A stretch of DNA of 64,000 nucleotides from Pseudomonadota bacterium (GTDB taxonomy: Bacteria; Desulfobacterota; Desulfovibrionia; Desulfovibrionales; Desulfomicrobiaceae): contig JAHIQM010000002.1 of NCBI GenBank assembly GCA_018902545.1, positions 1 to 64,000 of the forward strand, in the 5' to 3' direction. The notes under the pieces were generated by a model. It worked only from the letters and a program-made list of their open reading frames with translations. It was not told where the DNA came from and did no database searches. Below, piece by piece: positions 44,425-53,562 of the stretch (the first letter of the stretch is position 1; every line of letters starts with the position of its first letter). Made by a program: the position numbers and the translations under genes.

Positions 44425-45438
44425 CACAGCACGACTACCGAGGATTAATTGCCCTGAACATAGAAACCGACTTGTCGAAACCCCTTGGGCCACGGAAGGC
44501 AGCCGTTTTACCCTGCTTTTTCAGCATTGGTCATGAGCCTTGCCTGAGAGATGCCGGTCAATGCCGTCGCGCGTCACGTCGAGGTCACGGATACCCGCTT
44601 ATGGCGCATCGTCCACCACTATGTGTTTAAAGCCATCACTGCGCTGAACCTGAAAAGTCTCATGGTCATCAGTTTGGATGAGACCGCATCCAAGCGTGGA
44701 CACAACTACATCACCGTCTTCATCTACCTGGACCGTCCCTACAAGCCTGTTATCTTCGCGACTTCTGGCATGGGTAAGGAATGCCTGACTAAGTCCTGCG
44801 CGTTCTTTGAAACCCATAAAGGTCGTTCTGAAAACATTAGCGAGGCATTCTGCGACATGTCGCTTGCTTTCCTGTCTCCGTAGAACAAAAGTTCAAGCCC
44901 GCCTCGGTGACAGTCGACTGACTCACTGTCGCCCAACTCCTCACCAAAGCCGTCGATGACGTCAGAAAGCTTGATACCTGGCAGTCAAAGCTGCCGAACC
45001 ACTCCCGTTAGGCCGCGCTCAAGGGCGCCCAAAAAAAAACGCAGGAAGAATCAGGGAAATGCTCTCCTGGAGCTTGCCGAGCAAGGCATTGCAACCGCCA
45101 AGGCCTACCGTGCCAAAGAACTTTTGCGCTGGGCTCGACGAGCCGAATCGAAGCTGGCCGCCAAGTGGCGCATCACTCATTTTCTCAAACATACTGCGGA
45201 GTATGCCGCCGACTGCCCACTCATGGAACCCATGAAGAGTGCGCTAGCCAGCTTTGAAAGGCACCTACCGCGAATCCTTCTTCGTTGACAATTCTTTACA
45301 CACCGATGCGTGGTTCTAAGGTTCAAAGGGCTGTTTCAGGCGGCAAGGGCCAAAGCCCGGGGATATCGAAACGTGGAGTATTTCATCACCATGGTCTACC
45401 TGATTGCGCCCCCGATTCAGGCCGTGGTAGGTTCATAA
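44425..45438 (+). pseudogene. degraded ISL3-family transposase
   Basis: Pieces of an ISL3 DDE transposase in several frames. The segment MPVNAVARHVEVTDTRLWRI continues to ISLDETASKRGHNYITVF and AFCDMSLAFL, then an in-frame stop. A shifted piece carries VTVDWLTVAQLLTKAVDDVRK-like sequence, then NALLELAEQGIATAKAYRAK. The last piece reads GLFQAARAKARGYRNVEYF up to a stop at 45438. A TGA interrupts the first block upstream (ALVMSLA-stop-EMPV). At least three disabling changes; inactive. Confidence 0.8.
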
Positions 45439-45484
45439 AATACACATCAAACGAAGAAGACCATCTTTTGATTGATTTTCTCCA

Positions 45485-46672
45485 TTATGACAGCAAGTTA
45501 ACGATACAACGACAAATGAAGGCTGCTAACGGAGGAGGGACTGCGTTTCCGACCATCTCGTACTGCGCCTTAAGAGGACCTTCAAATGTAAAACAATCTG
45601 GAAAACCCTGCAAACGTGCCGCTTCTCTAACAGTATAAGCTCTATCTTCTGTTGGATGCAAAAATAATATAGGCGAACCAAATCGAGTATCAACTGTTAA
45701 AGACTGTTCATCCCAACATAAACGTCGATACTTTCCGTTGAATGTGTTTGTTAGATCAATTTTTTCGTCTTTATTCTTTATGAAACCTTTTTCTTTCAAT
45801 TTACAAACAGTTTTGATTGGATCATAGCCTAGGTATTGTTTCAGACTTTCGAGTGAAACTGGATCTGCATCACCCCAATCTCTTATCCGTTCTTTTCGTC
45901 TAATTCTAAGTATCGCTTCAAGAACATCACGCTCTTTTTTGCATGTTTTTCCGTAAACCTCAGGTATATCCCAAGTATGGACAGATCTCTTGCCAGAACG
46001 AACATTACTCAATTTTTGTCCTGGCCTGATACGCTTCGCAATTACACTTTGAACACCGATTGCTCTACATGTTGAAGGCTCATGGTTATCAATTCCACCT
46101 GAAATATCGCCTATCGCTTCTCTAATTGTCATTGGACGTCCAACAGGATCCGGCAAATTGAATTTTTTTCCTGTATTCCATGCGATTAAAATTGCTCGCT
46201 TGCGCATTTGCGCCATCCCAAGGTTCCGACAATCTACTACTGAAAGAGATGTTTTATAACCAGAACTTTCTAACAATGATATCGCAACATCCATATACTT
46301 TATTTTATGCTGACCTGAAAGAATTCCAGATACATTTTCTGCAATAAATACTTTTGGCTTTTGCTGAAGTACAATCTCTACAGCGCGGAGAAAAAGACTG
46401 TTTCGCGGATCATGAAGATTTCTTTTCCCCGCCGTTGAAAACCCTTGGCAGGGCGCCCCAGATAGTATTACATCTAAGTCGCTATGTTTAAAATTAAAGT
46501 CTCTCGACAAATCAAACACTTGCGCAACATTCGCAATATTCTTATTGTAAACAGAAACAACTAGCTTATTGATGTCAAATGCTCCGATGCATTCAAATTC
46601 GTCTATCTCCATCCCGAGGTCAAATCCACCGCATCCACAAAAAAGACTTATATATCTGTATTTTTTATTCAT
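45485..46672 (-). CDS. DNA (cytosine-5-)-methyltransferase
   Basis: 395 aa. C5-methylase motifs in order: I SLFCGCGGFDLG (about 9-20), IV GAPCQGFST with catalytic Cys 75, VI AENVSG (111-116), VIII QMRKR (155-159), and X YEMVGNAVPP near the C terminus. The target-recognition region lies between VIII and IX. It is much more AT-rich than its neighbours, a sign of transfer. No restriction endonuclease gene is visible. The ATG at 46672 is chosen; a TTG six codons upstream is possible. Target sequence unknown. Confidence 0.9.
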   Translation of the reverse strand: MNKKYRYISLFCGCGGFDLGMEIDEFECIGAFDINKLVVSVYNKNIANVAQVFDLSRDFNFKHSDLDVILSGAPCQGFSTAGKRNLHDPRNSLFLRAVEIVLQQKPKVFIAENVSGILSGQHKIKYMDVAISLLESSGYKTSLSVVDCRNLGMAQMRKRAILIAWNTGKKFNLPDPVGRPMTIREAIGDISGGIDNHEPSTCRAIGVQSVIAKRIRPGQKLSNVRSGKRSVHTWDIPEVYGKTCKKERDVLEAILRIRRKERIRDWGDADPVSLESLKQYLGYDPIKTVCKLKEKGFIKNKDEKIDLTNTFNGKYRRLCWDEQSLTVDTRFGSPILFLHPTEDRAYTVREAARLQGFPDCFTFEGPLKAQYEMVGNAVPPPLAAFICRCIVNLLS

Positions 46673-47215
46673 AATAACAGAATTAGACAATATTGCCTTG
46701 CCTTTTAATCAACCAATGTATTTTAGTGATAGTTTTTTACGAACACAAACAAGCAAGAATTAGTTTCTTACAAAGATTTTTAGATTTCTGTAAGCACCAT
46801 GGATAACATTAATTGCGTTTTATCTAGTTTATAAAAAAGATTACTTGTTTTATTATAAACACCTATTTGTCTATTTGAATTAATTTTTATAAGATATGAC
46901 AAATATTTTTCTAATACAATGTGTTATTTTATAACAAATAGTTAATAGCGATTACACCATTCAATCGCTCCAACCATGAATTAATAAGCGATCATTCGTC
47001 CAGGTGTTCCAACAATTCAGATTGATAACGAGGCCATGGTTGGCCGCATGAATTCATCGAAAAATGCAACGGTGAAGGCCATGAAACCATGCACAGGTTT
47101 TTAGAGCATTCCTTTCCGGATGAAAAGGAAGAAAAGAGGTCAAAAGGAAGAAAAGGGATCAAGCTTGCTTTGTCTTTCCTAAGTTATCATCCTTATTTAA
47201 TAGACATCTTTTTCT
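46673..47215. other. AT-rich gene-free region
   Basis: About 540 bases, strongly AT-rich and without a convincing gene on either strand. Near 47120-47155 a purine-rich motif GGAAGAAAAG is repeated in tandem. Probably transferred flanking DNA of the methylase gene. Confidence 0.5.
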
Positions 47216-47545
47216 TCATTTCGACTCGATCGCCACCACTTTCCACCACTTGGCCCTTTCCCACGCAGTGAACTTCGACTCGAACAGCTCGCCCTTGCCA
47301 CAGAAATTCCTGACCATGGCGTAGGTCTTGTATGTCTTTCCTTCGTCGTTTGAGACGTAGAGTCCGATCTGGAGCGGATTCTTCATCGGCCCGCTGCTGA
47401 CCCGACCGCTGACCGTTACCTCTCTTCCCTTTTGCATGGTGTTCACATTCGTGAAGACATGGCCGTTGACATGCCACGGGCCTTCGGACCAGGCGCGGGG
47501 CGTCCAGAGTGTGAGCAGGACGAAGAGGAGAAGTGCGTATTTCAT
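47216..47545 (-). CDS. small secreted protein of unknown function
   Basis: 109 aa from the ATG at 47545; a GTG four codons upstream is possible. The signal peptide is YALLLFVLLTLWTPRAWSEG. The mature part is a short beta-rich domain, including VFTNVNTMQKGREVTVSGRV and LQIGLYVSNDEGKTYK, with one Cys. I do not recognise a family. GC content matches the core genome, so it marks the return from the AT-rich segment. The 310 bases upstream, to 47858, show no gene. Confidence 0.65.
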   Translation of the reverse strand: MKYALLLFVLLTLWTPRAWSEGPWHVNGHVFTNVNTMQKGREVTVSGRVSSGPMKNPLQIGLYVSNDEGKTYKTYAMVRNFCGKGELFESKFTAWERAKWWKVVAIESK

Positions 47546-47858
47546 TGAGCCGACCACTAAGCGCTATAATGCAAGGCAGAGCCAAGCATTCGGTTGAATG
47601 GGCTATGGTCGGTTAGCAATAAATGTTGATTTGAGCAAGGAGGGAATGATTGTAAGACATGGGTAGCAATCAGTATTTTATCTGATTGCGTCACCAAGAT
47701 CATTTAGTATTGATATGAAAGAGCTTCGCAATATGCCCAGCAACTCATTCGAATACTTCCGATGCGGCACGTTGAATTCTGTCATACGCAGTGAAGACAG
47801 ATCTGTTTAATACCGGCGTCTGACGACGAAACGACAGGCAAACCAAAAATTAACCGCT

Positions 47859-49466
47859 TCATGCGGAGCTGTCAGAATCCGCCGGGGCCGCTTCCCGGCT
47901 TGCGGAACAGGCCCCGCACTCATCGTGATATTGCTCCCAGATGGCCATGAACTCGTCCTTGTTTTCCAGCAAAATATCCACCAGGCACGGATCAAAATGC
48001 TTGCCGCTCTCCTCCAGAAAATGGGCGAACACGGCTTCCCAGGTCCAGGCCTCATGGTAGACCCTCCTGTTCGACAGGGCGTCGAACACATCGGCTACGG
48101 CCACGATGCGGCCGTGGACATGCGTCTCTTCACCCTCAAGCCCCTGGGGATAGCCCTGCCCGTCCCAGCGTTCATGATGCAGGAGAATGATGCGCGCCGC
48201 AGTCTGAATAATGGGACTCGATGAGCGCATGAGCAGGTTGTGGCCGCGCTGCACGTGGCTCTTGATGATCTCGTATTCTTCCGACGTAAGCGGGCCTGGC
48301 TTGTTCAGGATGGAATCGGGGATGCCGATCTTTCCCAGGTCGTGAGCCGTGGAGGCGAGCTTGAGCATCTCCGCCTGCTCCTCTCCAAGTCCGTATTTGA
48401 GGGCCAGCAAGCGCACATATTCCGAGACGCGGCGCACATGGCTGCCCGTCTCCGCCGAGCGGCATTCCATGGTTTCGGCGATATGGAAGATGACCTCCTT
48501 TTGCGTGTCTTCGATGCCCTTGTTCAGGTACAGATTGTCGAAGGCCAGGGATACGTTGGTGAAAAAGAGTTCCAGCAGATCCTGATCATTTTCATCGAGG
48601 TCCTTGGACAACTCGAAATACAGAAAATTCTCCGAACCCGTCTTGCTCCGGAAATACCAAGCGCACTTATCTTCCTCGCAATAAAAACCATGAGGCTGGC
48701 TTTTGGCCCGGTCCAGAGCCCGGCGCACCGTTTCGTTCCCAACCTCTTCAATGGACCGTCCCATATATTTGCCGAACTCGCCGGTCGCGGCCAGGACCAT
48801 CGATTCGCCCTTTAATCCAGACGCAGTCAGCCCCGAAGCCTGGGTGTAAACAGCATCCTTTTTCAGCTGCAGAATGGACGTCAGCTGGCTCAAAACTCCG
48901 CACCCGAGCTGTTGCAACGACTGGCGTTCAAAAATGCCCGACGAGGCCTCGATGATGCGCCGCAGACCATTACGGTTGTTCTCGATGGTGGTGATAAAGC
49001 TGTAACTGCGCAGGGCCGAAATGAGCGTGACCAACATTTTCTCAAGGGTCAGCTCGGTCTTCTCCTTGTAGTCGTCGATGTCGTAATCAAGGATGACCTG
49101 GGCCGCCGGAGCCTTGCCGGGCTGTCCGGTGCGCAGGATGATGCGCGTCACGTTATTGCACAACTCTTCGCGGATATACTTGACCAGTCTCAACCCGCTG
49201 TCATCGGTCTCCATGACCACGTCGAGCAGGATCACGGCCACGTCAGAGTGCTGCGCCAGCACGATCTTGGCTTCCTCGCCGCTGTAGGCATGCAGGAAAT
49301 CAAACCCGCGACCCCGATATTTCTGGCCGGAGAGCATGTATACCGTAACGCTGTGCACATCGGCCTCGTCATCCACGATGAGGATCTTCCAGCCGCCACC
49401 ACCCGCGACCGAAGCGGAGGCCGGGGCGATTTCATCTTTGAACAGAATTTCGTCGTTATCGGTCAT
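47859..49466 (-). CDS. response regulator with HD-GYP phosphodiesterase domain
   Basis: 535 aa. The N-terminal receiver domain (about 27-150) has ILIVDDEADVH and phosphoacceptor Asp in VILLDVVMETDDSG. A central DUF3369-type sensor region spans about 170-320. HD-GYP follows with TAHDLGKIGIPDSILNKPG near 385 and HHERWDGQGYPQGLEG near 430. Predicted to hydrolyse c-di-GMP when phosphorylated. The ATG has GAGAG upstream. It lies 11 bases after the histidine kinase gene, its likely partner. Confidence 0.92.
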   Translation of the reverse strand: MTDNDEILFKDEIAPASASVAGGGGWKILIVDDEADVHSVTVYMLSGQKYRGRGFDFLHAYSGEEAKIVLAQHSDVAVILLDVVMETDDSGLRLVKYIREELCNNVTRIILRTGQPGKAPAAQVILDYDIDDYKEKTELTLEKMLVTLISALRSYSFITTIENNRNGLRRIIEASSGIFERQSLQQLGCGVLSQLTSILQLKKDAVYTQASGLTASGLKGESMVLAATGEFGKYMGRSIEEVGNETVRRALDRAKSQPHGFYCEEDKCAWYFRSKTGSENFLYFELSKDLDENDQDLLELFFTNVSLAFDNLYLNKGIEDTQKEVIFHIAETMECRSAETGSHVRRVSEYVRLLALKYGLGEEQAEMLKLASTAHDLGKIGIPDSILNKPGPLTSEEYEIIKSHVQRGHNLLMRSSSPIIQTAARIILLHHERWDGQGYPQGLEGEETHVHGRIVAVADVFDALSNRRVYHEAWTWEAVFAHFLEESGKHFDPCLVDILLENKDEFMAIWEQYHDECGACSASREAAPADSDSSA

Positions 49467-49477
49467 GCGTTCTCTCT

Positions 49478-51436
49478 TTAAACGGGTATGCGTACCTGAA
49501 ACGTGGTGCCCTGGCCCGGAGCGCTGCAGCAAGTGACGGTCCCGCCCAGGGTTCCGGTCACGATGTTGAAGACGATATGCAGGCCCAGGCCCGTTGACCC
49601 TTTGGCCCGCGCCGTGGTGAAAAAGGGTTCGAAAATCCTGCCCTGCATTTCCTGTGCGATGCCGCATCCGTCATCGGAATAGGTCAGGGTCAGCGCCCCC
49701 TCGATTTTTTCGATTTCAATACGAATCAACCCAGACTGCCCCTCTTTGTAGGCATGGGTCAAGGAGTTGACGATGAAATTGGTCAAAATCTGCGAAAAAG
49801 CTCCAGGATAGCTCTCAACGACCATATCCTCGTCGCACTCCACTTCGACGCGGTGCGCCGTCTTCTTGAGCTTGGGCCGCAGGCTGAGGAGCACCTGGCC
49901 CACATACTCGCGCACATTGAAGCTGCGCCGGGATTCAGAGACCTGGTCCGCCGCGACCATCTTGAAGCTGCGGATCAGGTCAGAAGCACGGTTCAGGTTG
50001 AGCAGGCTCATCTCCACTCCTTCGCGGGTGGACTCCAGATATTCCGTCAGGTCCGAGCGTTTCATCTCTGCCGTGGTGAACAATTCGCTCAAGATCCGAT
50101 TCTTTTCGGCCATCGTGGATGTGGCGGACAGGGCTACGCCCACCGGGGTGTTTATTTCGTGGGCTACACCCGCCACCAGCCCGCCCAGGGCCGCGAGCTT
50201 CTCGGACATGACCAGCTGTCCCTGGGCCTGGCGCAGACTCTCCAGAGCCGTCTGCAGGTCTTCGTTGGCTCTGGCCAGTTCGGAAGTTCGTTGCTCGACC
50301 CGCTCCTCCAGATCCTCGTTGAGGATGCAGACCTCTTCCTCCGCCCGGCGCCGATCATAATCGTGAATTTGCAGGCTTTCCGCCATGCGGTCGAACGACG
50401 CCGCGAGGACGCCAAGCTCCCCCTCGTCATGAGCAAGGCCCGTGCGCGTATTCAGATCGCCGGTGCCCAGGCGATCAGCCGCAGACATGAGCCGGCCCAG
50501 ACGGCGCATGATGGTCAGTTCACCTATAAAACGGGTCGTGCCTATGGCCAGTGCCGTCGCGAGCACAAGCAGCACGAGGTCGCGCACCAGCGCCCTCCTC
50601 GACTCCGCCAGGGCCAGATCCTCGGGTTGGCCAAGGCGGATCATGAGATGCTGCAAAGGAGTGTCCTCGAAATGCAGATGCTTGAAGCCATAGAGCCGCC
50701 GCACCCCGTCAACGCCCTTGTCCAGAAAAGTACCCTCGTCCTCGCCTGCAGACATTTTTTCTATCATATAGGGCAGATCCGGCACCCAGGTATACTTCTC
50801 GGTTTCAGGAAACCTGGTCAGGCGGACACCTTCGGAGTCGGTCAGGGTGAACACCGAACCCTCGGGCAGATGGGCATCGGCGAAAATCCGCCCGAAATAG
50901 CTCAGATCAAACGACGCCACGAGCACTCCGCGGAGCGATCCGTCTCGGTCGAGGACGGGCTGGGCGAATTCCATGACCACATGCCGGGTCTCAGGAAGCA
51001 GATGGTAACTGCCCATGGCGAAGCGCAGGCTCTGCCGGGCTTCCTGGAAATAGACCTCGTCTGCGATGGAGGAAAAGGACTCCACCGGGGACACGGCCAC
51101 AATGCGCCCATCGGGATCGGACAGGGCCAGGGCGACATATGCGCTGTTACGCGAGAGCATTTCCTCCAGCAGAAGTTGGGAACCCAGTGGATCGAGACGC
51201 TGCATCTCACGCGCCTTGGCCAGGGTGGCGAGCAGAAGACGGGCATTATCGACTACCTGCTCATGGTGGGAGGCCATGACCTGAATCTGGCGCAGCAAGG
51301 TTGCCTCGGCGCTGCGAATCATGTTCTCGCGCAGGGTGTAGCCCGAGAAAAGCATGATGCCCAAGGCCGGCAGCACGGCCACCAGAACCAGAAAGACAAG
51401 TGTCGTGCGGATGGAGGGAAAAAACGGAAATCGCAT
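49478..51436 (-). CDS. membrane sensor histidine kinase (Cache-HAMP-HisKA-HATPase)
   Basis: 652 aa. Membrane helices lie at about 9-31 and 288-308, enclosing a Cache-type periplasmic sensor. HAMP follows, then a coiled coil. The H-box is GLVAGVAHEINTPVGVAL near residue 427. The ATPase domain has N-box FIVNSLTHAY, G1 DDGCGIA and G2 GSTGLGLHIV. GGAGG precedes the ATG. Paired with the HD-GYP regulator; ligand unknown. Confidence 0.92.
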   Translation of the reverse strand: MRFPFFPSIRTTLVFLVLVAVLPALGIMLFSGYTLRENMIRSAEATLLRQIQVMASHHEQVVDNARLLLATLAKAREMQRLDPLGSQLLLEEMLSRNSAYVALALSDPDGRIVAVSPVESFSSIADEVYFQEARQSLRFAMGSYHLLPETRHVVMEFAQPVLDRDGSLRGVLVASFDLSYFGRIFADAHLPEGSVFTLTDSEGVRLTRFPETEKYTWVPDLPYMIEKMSAGEDEGTFLDKGVDGVRRLYGFKHLHFEDTPLQHLMIRLGQPEDLALAESRRALVRDLVLLVLATALAIGTTRFIGELTIMRRLGRLMSAADRLGTGDLNTRTGLAHDEGELGVLAASFDRMAESLQIHDYDRRRAEEEVCILNEDLEERVEQRTSELARANEDLQTALESLRQAQGQLVMSEKLAALGGLVAGVAHEINTPVGVALSATSTMAEKNRILSELFTTAEMKRSDLTEYLESTREGVEMSLLNLNRASDLIRSFKMVAADQVSESRRSFNVREYVGQVLLSLRPKLKKTAHRVEVECDEDMVVESYPGAFSQILTNFIVNSLTHAYKEGQSGLIRIEIEKIEGALTLTYSDDGCGIAQEMQGRIFEPFFTTARAKGSTGLGLHIVFNIVTGTLGGTVTCCSAPGQGTTFQVRIPV

Positions 51437-51521
51437 GCTTCCTCCGGCAGGCCGCCCGAAAACCGCGAAGCGGACATGCTTTTATTGGAGGAATAACGGG
51501 GCAAAGCAGCGGTGGCAAGCA

Positions 51522-51552
51522 GTTCCCGCAAGACATCTCGTCCTGCGGGAAC
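51522..51552. other. intergenic hairpin between Na/Pi transporter and kinase genes
   Basis: GTTCCCGCA (51522-51530) pairs with TGCGGGAAC (51544-51552) around 13 bases. No T-tract follows, so it may tune transcript stability or partial termination inside the unit. Confidence 0.45.
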
Positions 51553-51573
51553 ATGCTGGTAGGCGCAGGCAGG

Positions 51574-53247
51574 TTACCGCTGACAGTTCACGGAACGGGC
51601 GATGGAGTAGCAGTAGTCGCCGATCTTTTCGAGCCGCGCCAGCAGGTTGATGAAGGTGAGGCCGCCCTCGATCCCACACTTGCCGACTTTGAGCCGTTCA
51701 ATGTGGGCGTCGCGCATGGTTTCACGCATGGAATCGATGGTCCGTTCGGACTGTTCGGCCTTCTCCATGAGATTTTGCGGCTCCTTGATGAGCGCCTCGC
51801 TGATCATTTTCAGAAATTCATCGACCTGGGCGGCGAGGATGAACAGGTCCCCCATGGCGACCTCATTGAATTTAAGATCCTTGTCGACGATGTCCTCGCA
51901 CAGGAGGCCCAGCGCCTCCACCGCGTCCCCGATGCGCTCGAGATTGTTCACGACCCGCATCTGTTCGGCGATGTCGGTGGAAAGGGCCTCGTTGATCTCG
52001 CTTTGCATGATTTTGGCGAGGAACGTGGCAATGGCCTTGTGCATCTCGTTGATCTGATCCTCGAAGCGCTGCCGCTTGCGGATTGTGCGCTGATCACGCT
52101 TCTCAAGACAATCCAAGGCATTGGCATAGGCGGCGTGGACCGTGAGGGACATACGGTGGATCTCGCCCCGGACCTGGGCCAGGGCCGCGACCGTATTGTC
52201 CTCCACGTTCTGGTCAAAGACAGGCATTCGGAACAGCGAGTCGCCCTCGCTTTTGTCCTCGGGGGACAGCCAGATGGCCGCCCTGATCAGCATGGGGAGA
52301 AAGATGAGAAAAATGATGGCGTTGGCGAAGTTGAACAGGGTGTGCCCGTTGGCCAGATAGCGCGCCACATGGGGGTACTCCTCGCCCGTTTGCACTTTCC
52401 AGGACTCGGCCCCCATGAGATTTTGAGTCACCCATTCGATGATCTGTAAAAACCATGGAAACAGAAGCAGCATTATGAATACGCCCAGCACATTGAACAT
52501 GGTGTGCGCCCTGGCCGCCCGGTGCGCATTGATATTGCTCGACCCGATGGTCGCCAGTTCAGCCGTGATGGTCGTACCGATATTCTCACCCAGAACCAGG
52601 GCCATGGCCGCCGGGAAATCGATCAGCCCCTGGGCGGCCAGGGCCATGGTCAAGCCAATGGTGGCCGAGGAGGACTGGACCAGCATGGTCAGACCTGCTC
52701 CCGTAGCCACGCAGAGCAACAGACCGCCGATGGTTGTCGCATCGAATTTGGTGAAAAAGGAAATAAAGAGCGGATCCATGCGAATGGGTTTGAGACCATC
52801 GCCCATAACCGTCATGCCGAAAAAGAGCAGGCCGAATCCGAGGATGACCTCGCCCACGTAGCGGTACTTCTTGCGCGTGCTGAAGTATTTGAGCGGGACA
52901 CCAATGGCTATGGCCGGCAAAGCCAGGTCCGAGAGTTTGAAGGCAATGAGCTGAGCGGTCATGGTCGTGCCGACGTTACAGCCCAGGATAACGCCTACGG
53001 CCTGGGTCAGGGTCATGAGGCCGGCTGAAACAAAGCTGATCAGCATGACCGTGGTTGCCGAGGAGGACTGGACCATGGCCGTCACGGCCGCACCCGTGGC
53101 GAAACCGACAACCCGATTGTCGGATACGGTTTTGAGGATATTGCGGATGCGATTGCCGGCGGCCATCTGCAGCCCCTCGGTCATGAGCTTCATCCCGAGG
53201 ATGAAAATACCGAGTCCGCCGAGGGTCTGAATCAAAACATTGAGCAT
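51574..53247 (-). CDS. Na/Pi cotransporter family protein with PhoU-like domain
   Basis: 557 aa inner-membrane protein. It has two inverted transmembrane repeats, each with the QSSSAT signature (AMVQSSSATTVMLISF near residue 60 and TMLVQSSSATIGLTMA near 190). The C-terminal cytosolic PhoU-like helical domain runs from about 340 (RMSLTVHAAYANALDCLEKRD). It imports phosphate or a related anion with sodium. It starts at the ATG giving MLNVLIQTLGGLG. Next downstream are the kinase and HD-GYP genes. Confidence 0.9.
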   Translation of the reverse strand: MLNVLIQTLGGLGIFILGMKLMTEGLQMAAGNRIRNILKTVSDNRVVGFATGAAVTAMVQSSSATTVMLISFVSAGLMTLTQAVGVILGCNVGTTMTAQLIAFKLSDLALPAIAIGVPLKYFSTRKKYRYVGEVILGFGLLFFGMTVMGDGLKPIRMDPLFISFFTKFDATTIGGLLLCVATGAGLTMLVQSSSATIGLTMALAAQGLIDFPAAMALVLGENIGTTITAELATIGSSNINAHRAARAHTMFNVLGVFIMLLLFPWFLQIIEWVTQNLMGAESWKVQTGEEYPHVARYLANGHTLFNFANAIIFLIFLPMLIRAAIWLSPEDKSEGDSLFRMPVFDQNVEDNTVAALAQVRGEIHRMSLTVHAAYANALDCLEKRDQRTIRKRQRFEDQINEMHKAIATFLAKIMQSEINEALSTDIAEQMRVVNNLERIGDAVEALGLLCEDIVDKDLKFNEVAMGDLFILAAQVDEFLKMISEALIKEPQNLMEKAEQSERTIDSMRETMRDAHIERLKVGKCGIEGGLTFINLLARLEKIGDYCYSIARSVNCQR

Positions 53248-53359
53248 AGGGTACCCATGAGTATGTTTGTTACGATTGTATGACAAAAGATGCGAAACCC
53301 GCACCTCTTTAGGGCATCTTTGGCGTTAAGAAAAGTTTTTTTACGATTCTGAAACAGAG

Positions 53360-53377
53360 CTGTCACAGAACGGTAAC
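53360..53377 (+). promoter_or_regulatory. possible Pho-box-like direct repeat
   Basis: CTGTCAC, four bases, CGGTAAC resembles the 7-4-7 PhoB box. It lies upstream of the Na/Pi transporter gene, 113 bases from its start. Only a partial match to the E. coli consensus. Confidence 0.25.
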
Positions 53378-53492
53378 ATTCGCATTATCTTCTTTTATTT
53401 AAGGGTAATAGCTGTAAAAAACTGGGGCTTCGGAATCAATGACCAGCGCAAGGGCGACTCGGCGCAGCGCTGTAAACCACATCACGTGTTGC

Positions 53493-53506
53493 ACAATTTC
53501 AATTGT
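53493..53506. promoter_or_regulatory. palindrome upstream of ppsA, candidate operator
   Basis: Perfect ACAATT-TC-AATTGT palindrome 57 bases before the ppsA start, flanked by a weak outer repeat. The regulator is unknown. Confidence 0.35.
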
Positions 53507-53562
53507 CGTGAGATGAAAAAAAGACGCGACAAACCCATTTTGCCCCCCCAAGGAGGACTGCC

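Noticed and set aside
49754-51496. 580-codon plus-strand frame opposite the histidine kinase
   Set aside because: Antisense shadow; low-complexity composition and no recognisable domain.
53360-53377. Firm PhoB regulation of the Na/Pi gene
   Set aside because: The direct repeat matches only partly; kept as a low-confidence site, not as a finding.
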